A stretch of 56,423 bases of DNA. It comes from 2-02-FULL-66-14 sp037443705. GTDB taxonomy: Bacteria; Pseudomonadota; Gammaproteobacteria; Burkholderiales; SG8-39. The stretch spans positions 1 to 56,423 of the forward strand of contig JBBINV010000016.1 in the NCBI GenBank assembly GCA_037443705.1. Reading direction: 5' to 3'. The translations under genes were made by a program, and so were the position numbers. Below are positions 45,078 to 53,716 of the stretch, piece after piece; positions within the stretch are counted from its first letter, which is position 1, and each line of letters starts with the position of its first letter. The notes under the pieces were generated by a model that was not told where the DNA came from, did not search any database, and saw only the letters and a program-made list of their open reading frames with translations.

Positions 45078-46018
45078 CGTTTCACCCCTGCGTCGTGTGC
45101 CTGGCGGTCGGCATGGTAGGAAGAGCGTACCAGCGCGCCGATCGCGGCGTTTCGGAACCCGAGCGCGGCGGCTTCGCGCTCGAACATCGCGAAGGTCTCC
45201 GGGTGCACGTAGCGCTCGACCGGCAGGTGGTGCGGCGAGGGCGCGAGGTACTGGCCGATCGTGAGCATGTCGACTTCGTGCGCGCGAAGGTCGCGCATCA
45301 CCTGGAAAATCTCGTCATCGGTCTCGCCCAGACCCACCATCAGGCCGGACTTGGTCGGGACGCCCGGGTGGCGGCGCTTGAATTCCCGGAGCAGTTGCAG
45401 CGATTGCGCGTAGTCGCCACCCGGCCGCGCCTTACGATAGAGCCGCGGGACGGTTTCCAGGTTGTGGTTCATTACGTCAGGCAGCGCCGCGCCCAGGACA
45501 TCGAGGGCGCGTTCGAGCCTGCCGCGAAAATCGGGGACGAGCACTTCCATTATCGTCGCCGGCGACGCCGCGCGCACGGCCCGAATGCAATCCACGAAAT
45601 GCCCGGCGCCGCCGTCCTTCAGGTCGTCGCGGTCCACGCTCGTGATCACGACGTAGGAGAGCTTCAGGCGCGCGATCGTGCCGGCGAGGTGCGCGGGCTC
45701 CTCGGGATCGGGCGCGAGCGGGCGGCCGTGCGCGACGTCGCAGAAGGGGCAGCGGCGCGTGCAGATGTCGCCGAGGATCATGAAGGTCGCGGTGCCCTTG
45801 CCGAAGCACTCGCCGATATTGGGGCAGGAAGCTTCCTCGCACACGGTGTGGAGGCGCTGCTCGCGAAGCACGCGCTTCACCTCATGAAAGCGCGAGCCCG
45901 CGCCCGCGAGCCGCACCCGGATCCAGGCCGGCTTCGCGAGCGGCGCGCGCGCAACCACCTTGATCGGGATGCGAGCCGTCTTCGCCGCGCCTTTTTCCTT
46001 TACGCCGGGTTCACGCAT
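45074..46018 (-). CDS. lipA: Lipoyl synthase
   Basis: Radical-SAM enzyme that inserts two sulfurs into octanoyl-protein, 314 residues. The auxiliary cluster ligands are Cys60, Cys65 and Cys71 (TVCEEASCPNIGECF). The radical-SAM ligands are Cys86, Cys90 and Cys93 (CTRRCPFC). The late serine ligand lies in ALVRSSYHAD. I use the ATG at 46018, which overlaps lipB by 8 bases; an in-frame start at 46048 would extend further into lipB without conserved sequence. It works with LipB encoded immediately upstream. Confidence 0.96.
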   Translation of the reverse strand: MREPGVKEKGAAKTARIPIKVVARAPLAKPAWIRVRLAGAGSRFHEVKRVLREQRLHTVCEEASCPNIGECFGKGTATFMILGDICTRRCPFCDVAHGRPLAPDPEEPAHLAGTIARLKLSYVVITSVDRDDLKDGGAGHFVDCIRAVRAASPATIMEVLVPDFRGRLERALDVLGAALPDVMNHNLETVPRLYRKARPGGDYAQSLQLLREFKRRHPGVPTKSGLMVGLGETDDEIFQVMRDLRAHEVDMLTIGQYLAPSPHHLPVERYVHPETFAMFEREAAALGFRNAAIGALVRSSYHADRQAHDAGVKR

Positions 46019-46631
46019 GTTCGAGTTGTTGAATGAGGGTTTCAGCAAGCTTTTCCCCGACGCGTTGCTGCGTATCGGAAAACCCCAGATCCTTCATTTG
46101 CGTGACCTTGAGACCCGCGAATCCGCACGGATCAATGGCCTCGAACGGCGACAGATCCATGTCCACGTTGAGCGCGAGGCCGTGGTACGCCCTGCCGCGC
46201 GAGATCCGCAGACCCAGTGCCGCGATCTTGGCGCCGCCGACGTAGACGCCCGGCGCGCCGGCCTTGCGCTCGCCGCGCCCCTCGAGAGAATCGATCACCG
46301 CCTGCTCGAGCATCCAGACGAACCGCTTTACGGTGATCCCGCGCCGCGCGAGATCCACGAGCGTGTAGAGCACGATCTGTCCGGGCCCGTGATAGGTGAT
46401 CTCGCCGCCGCGCTCGCACTTCACGACAGGGATTCCGTTCTCGATGCGCGGGCCGTGCGAGGCGTCGGCGCCCACGCCGAGCGTGTACACGGGCGGATGC
46501 TCTGCGAGCCAGAGCTCGTCCGGCGTATCGGAAGTGCGGCACGCGGTGAATTCGCGCATCGCGGCGACGGTCGGCGCGTAGTCGACCCGCCCGAGCCTTC
46601 GCACCCGCACCCTTTCCAGCACCGCGCTCAT
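46011..46631 (-). CDS. lipB: Octanoyl-ACP:protein octanoyltransferase
   Basis: Transfers octanoyl groups from ACP to lipoyl domains, providing the LipA substrate; 206 residues. The substrate pocket motif GGEITYHGPGQIVLYTLVDL, catalytic Lys135 in GGAKIAALG and the acyl-thioester Cys169 in DPCGFAGLK are present. It directly precedes lipA and directly follows the DUF493 gene, with no spacer bases. Confidence 0.96.
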   Translation of the reverse strand: MSAVLERVRVRRLGRVDYAPTVAAMREFTACRTSDTPDELWLAEHPPVYTLGVGADASHGPRIENGIPVVKCERGGEITYHGPGQIVLYTLVDLARRGITVKRFVWMLEQAVIDSLEGRGERKAGAPGVYVGGAKIAALGLRISRGRAYHGLALNVDMDLSPFEAIDPCGFAGLKVTQMKDLGFSDTQQRVGEKLAETLIQQLEHA

Positions 46632-46898
46632 CTAGAGCACCATCACGACCGCGGGATGATCGCAGAGCTCGCGGTACAGGGCGTCGAGCTGCTCGCGCGA
46701 GGTGGCGCGCAGCACGCAGGTGACGCTGAGATATTTCCCCTGGCGGCTCGGACGCATCTCGGTCGTGGCCGGATCGAAATCGGGCACGTGCCGCAGCACG
46801 ATCTCCATGACGGTCTGCGCGAACCCGCTCTCCCGCCTCCCCATCACCTTGATCGGGAAATCGCAGGGAAATTCGAGCAGCGCCGGCTCGCCGCGCAT
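46632..46898 (-). CDS. DUF493 (YbeD-like) protein
   Basis: An 88-residue ferredoxin-like fold protein: LLEFPCDFPIKVMGRRESGF, then GKYLSVTCVLRATSREQLDA and LYRELCDHPAVVMVL. It corresponds to E. coli YbeD, found beside lipB in many proteobacteria, with a proposed but unproven regulatory link to lipoylation. The ATG at 46898 starts the conserved strand and lies 2 bases after the aminotransferase stop. Confidence 0.9.
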   Translation of the reverse strand: MRGEPALLEFPCDFPIKVMGRRESGFAQTVMEIVLRHVPDFDPATTEMRPSRQGKYLSVTCVLRATSREQLDALYRELCDHPAVVMVL

Positions 46899-46900
46899 CG

Positions 46901-47767
46901 CTAGGCTGCCGCCACCTCCTTGCCGGCGCGCATCACGCGGCGCTTGAAATCCTGGTAGAGCGCGTAGATGCGCTTGAACACCGGCCCCGGGCGCCCCTCG
47001 CCGACCGGCGCTCCGTCCAGCCGAACGATTGCGAGCACCTCCTTGGAGGAGGAGCTGACCCAGATCTCGTCGGCGGCGCGCACCTCGCTCTCGGTCACGT
47101 CGCGGATCTCGAGCGCGAGGCCCGCCTCGCGCGCAAGCTCGATCACCACGTCGTAGGTGATGCCCGGCAGAATGAGGTTCGATTTCGGCGGCGCGAGGAT
47201 CACGCCTTTCGACACCACGAAGACGTTGGACGCCGACGCCTCGGTGAGCCTGCCTTCGCGGAACAGGATCGTCTCGGCGGCGCCGACGTCGGCCGAGAGC
47301 TGGCGAAGGAGCACGTTGCCGATGAGAGAGAGCGACTTGATGTCGCAGCGCAGCCACCGGTAGTCCTCGGCGCTCACCGCCGGAACCCCGCTTTCCACCT
47401 GCTCGCGCGGAGGATTGACGAGCGGGTTCGACATCGCGAACACGGTGGGCTCGACCCCCGCAGGGAAGGCGTGGTCGCGCTTGGCGACCCCGCGCGTCAC
47501 CTGCAGATACACGCCCTGGTCGTCGAAGCTCTGGCGCGCGATGAGCTGCGCGAGGATGTCGCGCCATTCGCGCCGCGGGTAGGGGTTGCGGATGCGCGTC
47601 TCGGCGAGGCTTCGCTCCAGGCGCGCAAGGTGCTCCTCCAACCGGAACGGCACGCGCGAATACACGGGGACGAGCTCGTAGACGCCGTCACCGAAGATGA
47701 AGCCGCGGTCGAGCACCGGCACGCGCGCTTCCTCGATCGGCAGAAACCTGCCGTTCAGAAAGACCAT
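46901..47767 (-). CDS. dat: D-amino-acid aminotransferase
   Basis: Fold-type IV PLP enzyme interconverting D-amino acids and keto acids, 288 residues. Motifs are VPVLDRGFIFGDGVYELVPV, the PLP Lys in DIKSLSLIGNVLLRQ, the family EASASNVFVV and ILPGITYDVV. A GGAGG at 47776-47780 is 8 bases from the ATG at 47767 but only 2 from the ATG at 47773, so I choose the former. It lies between the carboxypeptidase and the lipoylation genes, a common order in betaproteobacteria that supplies D-Glu/D-Ala metabolism. Confidence 0.92.
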   Translation of the reverse strand: MVFLNGRFLPIEEARVPVLDRGFIFGDGVYELVPVYSRVPFRLEEHLARLERSLAETRIRNPYPRREWRDILAQLIARQSFDDQGVYLQVTRGVAKRDHAFPAGVEPTVFAMSNPLVNPPREQVESGVPAVSAEDYRWLRCDIKSLSLIGNVLLRQLSADVGAAETILFREGRLTEASASNVFVVSKGVILAPPKSNLILPGITYDVVIELAREAGLALEIRDVTESEVRAADEIWVSSSSKEVLAIVRLDGAPVGEGRPGPVFKRIYALYQDFKRRVMRAGKEVAAA

Positions 47768-47780
47768 GGACATGTCCTCC

Positions 47781-48902
47781 TCACTTCAGCCACAGCCTCA
47801 GTGTATCCCAGGCACGGCCCAGGAACCCTGCCGGCGCCACGCTCTCGAGCGCGTAGACGGGGTAATCGCCGAGCGCCTTGCCGTCGAGCGCGACGTGCAT
47901 CAGCGCCACGCGCTGCCCGGCCACGACCGGCGCGACCAGAGGCGAGTGCGCGAGCAGCTCCGCCTTGAGCCTGTCGGACTGGCCTTTGGGCACGGTGACC
48001 ACGAAGTCGGCCGGGAATCCGGCCTTCACCTGGGCCTTGTCGCCCTTCCACACTTCGATCGCCTTCACCGCCTGGCCCTTGTCGTAGAGCTTGACCGCGT
48101 CGAAGAACTGGAAGCCCCAGTTGAGCAGCTTTTGCGACTCCTGCGCGCGCGCGGACTCGGAGGTGGAGCCGAGCAGTACCGAGAGCAGGCGCCGGGGGCC
48201 GCGGCGCGCGGAGGCGATCAGGCAGTAGCCGGCGGCCTCGGTATAGCCGGTCTTGACGCCGTCGACCGTGGGATCGAGCCACAGAAGCCGGTTGCGGTTC
48301 GGCTGCGTGATGCCGTTGTAGCGGTACTCCTTCTGGGAGTAATAGCGTCCGTATTGCGCGGGGAAGTCGCGGATCAGGGCGGATGCGAGCAGCGCGAGGT
48401 CGCGCGCGCTCGAGTAGTGCTGCGGATCCGGAAGGCCCGAGGCGTTCATGAACTTCGTGTTCTTCATGCCGAGCCGTGCCGCCTCGCGGTTCATCATCTG
48501 CACGAACACTTCTTCCGCCCCCGCCACGGCCTCCGCGAGCGCGATGCAGGCGTCGTTGCCCGATTGCACCACCATGCCCTGGATCAGCTCCTCGACCGTC
48601 ACGGGCTTTCGCGGTTCGATGAACATGCGCGAGCCGGGCGCACGCCAGGCGCGCTCGGACACGACGGCCGGCTGCTCGAGCGAGAGCTTCTTCTCCTTCA
48701 GCGCGGCGAACACGAGGTACGCGGTCATGAGCTTGGTGAGCGAGGCGGGCTCGAAGCGCTCGTCGGGTTTCTCGCTCGCGATCACCTGGCCGCTCGAAAG
48801 GTCCGAGAGGATCCAGGCGCGGCCCACGACCGGGGGAGGTTGCTGCGCATGGGAGAGCGAAACGAAGAAAGGAATCAGAAGCGAAAAAAGCCTGGAAACC
48901 AT
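47781..48902 (-). CDS. dacC: D-alanyl-D-alanine carboxypeptidase (PBP5/6 type)
   Basis: Trims the terminal D-Ala from peptidoglycan stem peptides; 373 residues, exported by a signal peptide (residues 1-19, FSLLIPFFVSLSHA). The active site is Ser54-Leu-Thr-Lys57 (EPASLTKLM), SGN at 114-116 (VVQSGNDACI) and KTG at 217-219 (VDGVKTGYTEAAGY). A C-terminal beta domain and amphipathic tail (WDTLRLWLK) fit a membrane anchor. The symbol is by family and the dacA/dacC assignment is not decidable here. It is followed by the aminotransferase gene, whose ribosome site lies just past this stop. Confidence 0.93.
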   Translation of the reverse strand: MVSRLFSLLIPFFVSLSHAQQPPPVVGRAWILSDLSSGQVIASEKPDERFEPASLTKLMTAYLVFAALKEKKLSLEQPAVVSERAWRAPGSRMFIEPRKPVTVEELIQGMVVQSGNDACIALAEAVAGAEEVFVQMMNREAARLGMKNTKFMNASGLPDPQHYSSARDLALLASALIRDFPAQYGRYYSQKEYRYNGITQPNRNRLLWLDPTVDGVKTGYTEAAGYCLIASARRGPRRLLSVLLGSTSESARAQESQKLLNWGFQFFDAVKLYDKGQAVKAIEVWKGDKAQVKAGFPADFVVTVPKGQSDRLKAELLAHSPLVAPVVAGQRVALMHVALDGKALGDYPVYALESVAPAGFLGRAWDTLRLWLK

Positions 48903-48928
48903 GGGAATCGCGCCGGAAGAGGCGCGAA

Positions 48929-49729
48929 TTATCGCACGACGATGAGCGGCGCGACGTTCAGCTCCGAGCGAATGCGCTCCGCGACCGGCCGTGCCTCGCC
49001 CTCCGAGCGGTAAGGCCCGAGGTGGAGGCGCCAGAGCGCACCCGCCGCGACCACATGGATCGCGTCCCGGAGCCATCCGAGCTCGCGATACACGCGCGCC
49101 CGGAAGCTCTCGGCACCCTCGCGCGCCGAAAATGCGCCCAGCTGGAGGTAGACGCTTTTCGCCTGATCCTGGCCCGATTCATTCGGAACAACGGCCTCGA
49201 TGTCGACCAACGCGCTTCCGGCGTCCGCGAAGCCGAGTTTCCAGGCCGCGGCATAGGAAAGGTCGATCGCGCGATCGGCGTGGAACGGCCCGCGGTCGTT
49301 GATCCTCACCAGCACGCTCTTTCCGGTGTCCACGCGCGTCACGCGCGCGTAGCTCGGGATCGGAAGCGTCGGGTGCGCGGCGCTCATTGCGTACATGTCG
49401 TAGGGCTCGCCGCTCGAGGTCCTGCCGCCATGGAAGCGCCGCCCGTACCAGCTCGCCACGCCGCGCTGCCGGAACGGTCCCACCGCGGCAAGCGGCACGT
49501 AATCGCGCCCGAACACCTGGTAGGGGCGGTTGGCGAACCGGTGCAGCGGCTCCGCGCGCGGCGTGGGATCGGGAATGGTCGCAAGATCGGCCGGCGGGTT
49601 CTCGCCCGGCCCGTCGTCCTTGTAGTAGCCGCCGCGTGACGGAGCTGGCGAAGTTGCCGGTTCGTCGCGCTTCGAGATCACACCGCAACCCGAAACCAGC
49701 AACATCAATAACGGCACTACCCACTTCAT
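48929..49729 (-). CDS. rlpA: Septal ring lytic transglycosylase RlpA
   Basis: A 266-residue outer-membrane lipoprotein: lipobox LMLLVSGCG (Cys at about residue 15), a disordered linker, the RlpA double-psi barrel (GVASWYGRRFHGGRTSSGEP, YDMYAMSAAHPTLPIPSYAR, VRINDRGPFHADRAIDLSYA) and a C-terminal SPOR domain that binds denuded glycans (YLQLGAFSAREGAESFRAR to VAPLIVV). The catalytic-type Asp/His residues in DRGPFH are present. The ATG overlaps the dihydroorotase-like stop (ATGA). Confidence 0.93.
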   Translation of the reverse strand: MKWVVPLLMLLVSGCGVISKRDEPATSPAPSRGGYYKDDGPGENPPADLATIPDPTPRAEPLHRFANRPYQVFGRDYVPLAAVGPFRQRGVASWYGRRFHGGRTSSGEPYDMYAMSAAHPTLPIPSYARVTRVDTGKSVLVRINDRGPFHADRAIDLSYAAAWKLGFADAGSALVDIEAVVPNESGQDQAKSVYLQLGAFSAREGAESFRARVYRELGWLRDAIHVVAAGALWRLHLGPYRSEGEARPVAERIRSELNVAPLIVVR

Positions 49730-50991
49730 TTCTGCTCGTACACCACGTTGCCCGCGACGATCGTGGCGCGCACGCGGCCGGCGAGCTCGTAGCCAAGGAA
49801 CGGCGAGTTCTTGCCCTGGCTGCGAAGCGACTCGGGCGCGACGCGCCACGGCGCCTCCGGATCGAACACGACGAGGTCGGCCGGCGCGCCCGGGGCGATG
49901 CGCCCGCTCGGCACGCCCAGCACGCGAGCGGGCTCGCTCGTCACGCGGGCGAGCGTCTTCGCGAGCGGGAGCTTCCGCTGCGCGCCCCACTTGAGCGCGA
50001 GCGGCAGCAGGAGCTCCAGTCCCGTGGCGCCGGGCTCGGCCTCGCCGAAGGGAAGCTGCTTGCGGTCCTCGTCGACCGGCGTGTGGTCCGAGACCGCGCA
50101 GTCGATCGTGCCCTCCGCCAGCGCCGCGCCGAGCGCATCCCGGTCGCGCAGGCTCCGGAGCGGCGGCTCCAGCCGGCAATGCGAATCGAAATAGCCGATG
50201 TCCGTCTCCGAGAGGTGCACATGGTGGATGCCCACGTCGCACGTGACCGGCAGGCCCTCCTTCTTCGCCGCGCGGACCTGCTCGAGCGCCGCGGCGCTCG
50301 AGATCCGGCAAAGGTGCAGGCGCGTGCCGGTCGCACGCACGAGCTCGAGCACGCGCGCAGTCGCGATCGTCTCGGCGAACGCCGGGATTCCGGGCAGGCC
50401 CAGGCGCGTCGCCATCTCGCCGTCGTGCGCGACGCCGCCCTTCGCGAGCCACGCGTCCTCGGGCCGCAGCCACACCGCGTAGCCGAAAGTCCCGGCGTAC
50501 TGCAGCGCGCGCCACAGCACCTGGGTATCCGCGATCGGCGCGTTGGCCTGCGAAAAAGCCACGCAGCCCGCCTCCGAGAGCTCGGCCATTTCGGTGAGGC
50601 GCTCGCCCGCGAGCCCCGCGGTGAGCGCGCCGATCGGATAGACACGCGCGCGTGCAAGCGATTTCGCGCGCCGGCGCAGCATGTCGACCAGCCCCGGCTC
50701 GTCGAGCGGCGGGTCGGTGTCGGGCGGGCAGGCAAGGCTCGTGACGCCGCCCGCGACCGCGGCCTCCATTTCGGAGTCGAGCGTCGCCTTGTATTCGTAC
50801 CCCGGCTCTCTCAGCCGCGCCGAAAGATCGATCAGCCCCGGCGCAACGACGAGGCCTTTGGCATCGAGGGTCCGGTCGGGCTTTTCCCGGAATGGCGCAA
50901 CGATGCGTCCTTCGAAGGCAAACACATCCCCAATCTCGTCCCGCCCGCTCGCAGGGTCGATCACGCGTCCGCCCCGCACGAGGATCCTCAT
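49726..50991 (-). CDS. Dihydroorotase-like protein lacking the metal-binding His-x-His (PyrC')
   Basis: A 421-residue member of the dihydroorotase family (type I, PyrC'). The usual D-x-H-x-H-x-R metal motif reads IDLSARLREPG: the two His are Ser57 and Arg59. Other family features remain: RLGLPGIPAFAETIATAR, the HH of CDVGIHHVHLSET, RLEPPLRS and VSDHTPVDE. In Pseudomonas the pyrC' product lacks activity and is needed to assemble aspartate transcarbamoylase with PyrB; the same role is likely here since pyrB lies directly upstream with a 4-base overlap. A separate active dihydroorotase would be needed elsewhere. Confidence 0.9.
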   Translation of the reverse strand: MRILVRGGRVIDPASGRDEIGDVFAFEGRIVAPFREKPDRTLDAKGLVVAPGLIDLSARLREPGYEYKATLDSEMEAAVAGGVTSLACPPDTDPPLDEPGLVDMLRRRAKSLARARVYPIGALTAGLAGERLTEMAELSEAGCVAFSQANAPIADTQVLWRALQYAGTFGYAVWLRPEDAWLAKGGVAHDGEMATRLGLPGIPAFAETIATARVLELVRATGTRLHLCRISSAAALEQVRAAKKEGLPVTCDVGIHHVHLSETDIGYFDSHCRLEPPLRSLRDRDALGAALAEGTIDCAVSDHTPVDEDRKQLPFGEAEPGATGLELLLPLALKWGAQRKLPLAKTLARVTSEPARVLGVPSGRIAPGAPADLVVFDPEAPWRVAPESLRSQGKNSPFLGYELAGRVRATIVAGNVVYEQK

Positions 50992-51941
50992 CGGCCGCCC
51001 GCCACGATCGACATGACCGCCATGCGCACCGCGATGCCGAAGGTCACCTGCGGCAGGATCACGGAGTGCGGCCCGTCGGCGACCGAGGAGTCGATCTCGA
51101 CGCCGCGGTTCATCGGCCCGGGGTGCATCACGATGGCGTCGGGCCTTGCGAGCGCGAGCTTCTCCGCGGTGAGCCCGTACTTCATGAAGTACTCCTGCGC
51201 GGAAGGCAGCAGCGCCCCGCTCATGCGCTCGCTCTGCAGCCGCAGCATCGCCACCACGTCCGCGCCCTTCAACCCCTCGCGCATGTCGTGGAACACGCGC
51301 ACCCCGAGCCTGTCCACGCCCGCGGGAAGCAGCGTCTGCGGGCCGATCACGCGTACCTCGGGCGTGCCGAGCGTGGTGAGGCCGTGGATCAGCGAGCGCG
51401 CGACGCGCGAGTGCAGCACGTCGCCGACCACCGCGACCGTGAGCGCCGAGAAATCCTTCTTGTAATGGCGGATCGTGTAGAGGTCGAGAAGTCCTTGCGT
51501 AGGGTGCGCGTGCCGGCCGTCGCCCGCGTTGATCACGTGCTCGTGGGGCTTGACGTAGCGCGCGATGAGGTACGGCGCGCCGCTCGAGGCGTGGCGAACG
51601 ACGAACACGTCGGCCTGCATCGCCGAGAGGTTGGCGACGGTGTCGAGCAGCGACTCGCCCTTCGTCTGCGACGAGGCGGCGATGTTCAGGTTGAAGACGT
51701 CGGCCGAGAGGCGCTTGGCGGCGATCTCGAAGGTGGTGCGGGTACGCGTGGAGGGCTCGAAGAACAGGTTGAACACGCTCTTGCCCCGGAGCAGCGGCAC
51801 CTTCTTGATGTCGCGCTCGGTGACCCCTGCGAACGATTCCGCCGTATCGAGGATCCGGAGCAGCACCTCGCGCGGCAGTCCCTCGATGGAGAGCAGGTGC
51901 TGCAGCTCGCCGTTTTCGTTCAGTTGCGGGTTACGCGGCAC
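50988..51941 (-). CDS. pyrB: Aspartate carbamoyltransferase catalytic subunit
   Basis: Makes N-carbamoylaspartate in pyrimidine synthesis, 317 residues. The carbamoyl-phosphate motif FFEPSTRTRTTFEIAAKRL, the SSQTKGESLLDT segment that supplies the neighbouring-subunit Ser/Lys, HPTQGLLDLYTI and MHPGPMNRGVEI are all intact. The start is a GTG at 51941, overlapping pyrR by 11 bases. The stop overlaps the dihydroorotase-like start. No pyrI is present, consistent with the PyrB-PyrC' holoenzyme type. Confidence 0.96.
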   Translation of the reverse strand: MPRNPQLNENGELQHLLSIEGLPREVLLRILDTAESFAGVTERDIKKVPLLRGKSVFNLFFEPSTRTRTTFEIAAKRLSADVFNLNIAASSQTKGESLLDTVANLSAMQADVFVVRHASSGAPYLIARYVKPHEHVINAGDGRHAHPTQGLLDLYTIRHYKKDFSALTVAVVGDVLHSRVARSLIHGLTTLGTPEVRVIGPQTLLPAGVDRLGVRVFHDMREGLKGADVVAMLRLQSERMSGALLPSAQEYFMKYGLTAEKLALARPDAIVMHPGPMNRGVEIDSSVADGPHSVILPQVTFGIAVRMAVMSIVAGGR

Positions 51942-52434
51942 GTTCGAGCCCGAGACTCAATCGTCCGTCGGCGGCGCGCTTCAGGCGCAGGCGCATCCCC
52001 TCGGGAACCTCGACCCGCGCGCCGCAATATTGCGCGCAGATCGGAAGCTCGCGCCCGCCGCGGTCGGCGAGCACCACGAGCGCGATGCTCTTCGGCCGTC
52101 CGTAGTCGAACAGCTCGTTCATCGCCGCGCGCGCCGTGCGCCCGGTGTAGAGCACGTCGTCGACGAGGAGCAGGTCCCGCCCTTCCACCTCGAAGGGGAT
52201 GCGGGTGCGCTTGGGATCGCGCGCCAGGCCCTGGCGATGGTAGTCGTCGCGGTAGAAGGCGATATCCATCAGCCCGAGCGGTGTCGCGAGCCCGAGCATC
52301 GCGTGCAGGCGCTCGGCGAGCCACGCCCCGCCGGTGTAGAGGCCGATCATCGCGCTCGCCGGCGTCAAGTGCGCCTTCAGCTCCGCCGCGAGCCCGGGCA
52401 GGAGCGCTTCCGCGTCAGGCAGCGCGGCGCTCAT
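51931..52434 (-). CDS. pyrR: PyrR (pyrimidine regulator / uracil phosphoribosyltransferase)
   Basis: A 167-residue phosphoribosyltransferase-fold protein. The PRPP motif is DLLLVDDVLYTGRTARAAMN, with AFYRDDYHRQG and VLADRGGRELPICAQYCG. In Gram-positives PyrR controls pyr-operon attenuation, while in proteobacteria its regulatory role is less certain. I see no attenuator structure in this gene-dense stretch. It overlaps ruvX by 20 bases upstream and pyrB by 11 downstream. Confidence 0.93.
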   Translation of the reverse strand: MSAALPDAEALLPGLAAELKAHLTPASAMIGLYTGGAWLAERLHAMLGLATPLGLMDIAFYRDDYHRQGLARDPKRTRIPFEVEGRDLLLVDDVLYTGRTARAAMNELFDYGRPKSIALVVLADRGGRELPICAQYCGARVEVPEGMRLRLKRAADGRLSLGLERAA

Positions 52435-52822
52435 GGAAGTACTGCTCGAGGATGAGGCTCGCCGCGACCGAGTCGACCGTGCCGCGGCGCTGCCTTCGGC
52501 CTCTGAGCAGGCTCTCGGCGGCGACCGAGCTGTAGGCTTCGTCGACCAGCGCCACCGGCAGACCGAAGCGGCCCGAGAGCTGCCGCGCGAAGCGCTCCAC
52601 GCGCCGCGCAAGCGGGTGCGCGCCCCTGGAGGCGCCCGGAATCCCCACCACGAGCGAGCCCGGATGCCACTCCTTCAGCAGCCGCTCGATGGCGGCGAAG
52701 CCGGGCGCGGAAATCGCGGGCAGCGGATGCGCGGTGCCGAGCTCCGGCTCGCCCACCGCGACGCCAATGCGATTTGTTCCGAAGTCGAAAGCGAGGACGG
52801 TGCGGCGCGCCTTCTCAGGCAT
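52415..52822 (-). CDS. ruvX: Holliday-junction resolvase-like / pre-16S rRNA nuclease YqgF
   Basis: A 135-residue RNase H-fold protein with TVLAFDFGTNRIGVAVGEPE at the start (first acidic residue), the central VVGIPGASRGAHPLARRVER, and the closing VDEAYSSVAAESLL with an acidic residue and a basic tail. YqgF removes the 5' leader of pre-16S rRNA in E. coli. It sits between yqgE and pyrR, overlapping both, the usual order in proteobacteria. Confidence 0.93.
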   Translation of the reverse strand: MPEKARRTVLAFDFGTNRIGVAVGEPELGTAHPLPAISAPGFAAIERLLKEWHPGSLVVGIPGASRGAHPLARRVERFARQLSGRFGLPVALVDEAYSSVAAESLLRGRRQRRGTVDSVAASLILEQYFHERRAA

Positions 52823-53375
52823 GTCCCGCTTCGTCCGCGAGGCGCGCGTAATCGAGCCCGAGCAGCTCCATCGCCGCGGGCAGCCGCTCCTCGGAGGGGA
52901 TGTCGAAGATGATCGCGTCGCTCGCTTCCACGGTGAGCCAGGCGTTCTGCGAGAGCTCGTGCTCGAGCTGCCCGGCGGACCACCCGGCGTAGCCGAGGGT
53001 GACGAGGATCCGCTTCGGCCCCTCGCCGCGCCCGACCGCCTCGAGGATGTCCTTCGAAGTGGTGAGCCCGATCACGTCGCGCACCTTGAGGGTCGACTGC
53101 CAGTCGCCGGCCGGCTGATGCAGCACGAACCCCCGATCGGTCTGCACCGGGCCGCCGAAGTAGATCGGCGCGTCCGCCATGCCGCCGTCCTCGAGCGTGA
53201 GAGCGAGCCGTTCGAACAGCGCCTGGAGCGTCATGTCGATCGGCCGGTTGATGACCACACCGAGCGCGCCCTGGTCGTTGTGCTCGCAGATGTAGGTGAG
53301 AGTCCTCGCGAAGTACGGATCGGCCATGCTCGGCATGGCGATCAGGAAGTGATGCGTCAGGTTGATCGAGGACAT
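52815..53375 (-). CDS. yqgE: YqgE/AlgH family protein (DUF179)
   Basis: A 186-residue protein of the UPF0301 family: INLTHHFLIAMPSMADPYFA, NDQGALGVVINRPIDMTLQ, PIYFGGPVQTDRGFVLH and LVTLGYAGWSAGQLEHELSQ. In Pseudomonas it was named algH for an alginate link, but the biochemical role is unknown. I use the ATG at 53375, which matches the usual family start; a GTG 6 bases upstream is possible. It overlaps ruvX by 8 bases. Confidence 0.93.
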   Translation of the reverse strand: MSSINLTHHFLIAMPSMADPYFARTLTYICEHNDQGALGVVINRPIDMTLQALFERLALTLEDGGMADAPIYFGGPVQTDRGFVLHQPAGDWQSTLKVRDVIGLTTSKDILEAVGRGEGPKRILVTLGYAGWSAGQLEHELSQNAWLTVEASDAIIFDIPSEERLPAAMELLGLDYARLADEAGHA

Positions 53376-53447
53376 GCGCACCGGTCATTTTACCGCATGC
53401 CCTTCGACCGCGCCGGCGGCAGCCGGTTCGGGCCCGGCGCCGCGGCG

Positions 53448-53633
53448 CTAGATCTCGACCATCTCGAAGTCTTCTTTTCGCGCGCCGCATTCCGGGCAGG
53501 TCCAGTTCATCGGCACGTCGTCCCAGCGCGTGCCGGGCGCGATGCCCTCCTCCGGCAGCCCCTTCTCCTCGTCGTAGACGAACCCGCAGATGAGGCACAT
53601 CCACGTCCGGTACTGGATCTTCTGTTCGGTCAC
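53448..53633 (-). CDS. rubA: Rubredoxin
   Basis: A 61-residue one-iron electron carrier. Both CxxC knuckles are present: CLICGFVYDEEKGLPEEG and WTCPECGARKEDFEMVEI, with the DDVPMNW core. I place the start at the GTG at 53633; an ATG at 53600 would drop the first strand. It heads the leftward row with yqgE and ruvX, after a 72-base gap, and faces thiD across the divergent region. Confidence 0.92.
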   Translation of the reverse strand: MTEQKIQYRTWMCLICGFVYDEEKGLPEEGIAPGTRWDDVPMNWTCPECGARKEDFEMVEI

Positions 53634-53657
53634 GAGTCGGCGCCGCGCGGCTTGCGC

Positions 53658-53663
53658 TAAAAT
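53658..53663 (+). promoter_or_regulatory. Candidate -10 box for thiD
   Basis: TAAAAT about 54 bases before the thiD ATG is the only AT-rich hexamer in the 83-base rubA-thiD gap. No good -35 is seen. thiD itself has no clear Shine-Dalgarno, and I see no TPP riboswitch (THI-box) in this short gap. Confidence 0.3.
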
Positions 53664-53716
53664 GGCCCGGCATCTTAACGCATTCCCCCGCGCCTTCCGG
53701 CCGCCGCGCCGCCGCC

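Noticed and set aside
47781..48902. Considered whether the carboxypeptidase might be an inactive homologue.
   Set aside because: All three active-site motifs (SLTK, SGN, KTG) are present at normal spacing.
53634..53716. Possible TPP riboswitch before thiD.
   Set aside because: The gap is only 83 bases and no THI-box (CUGAGA...ACCUGAUC-like) sequence is visible.
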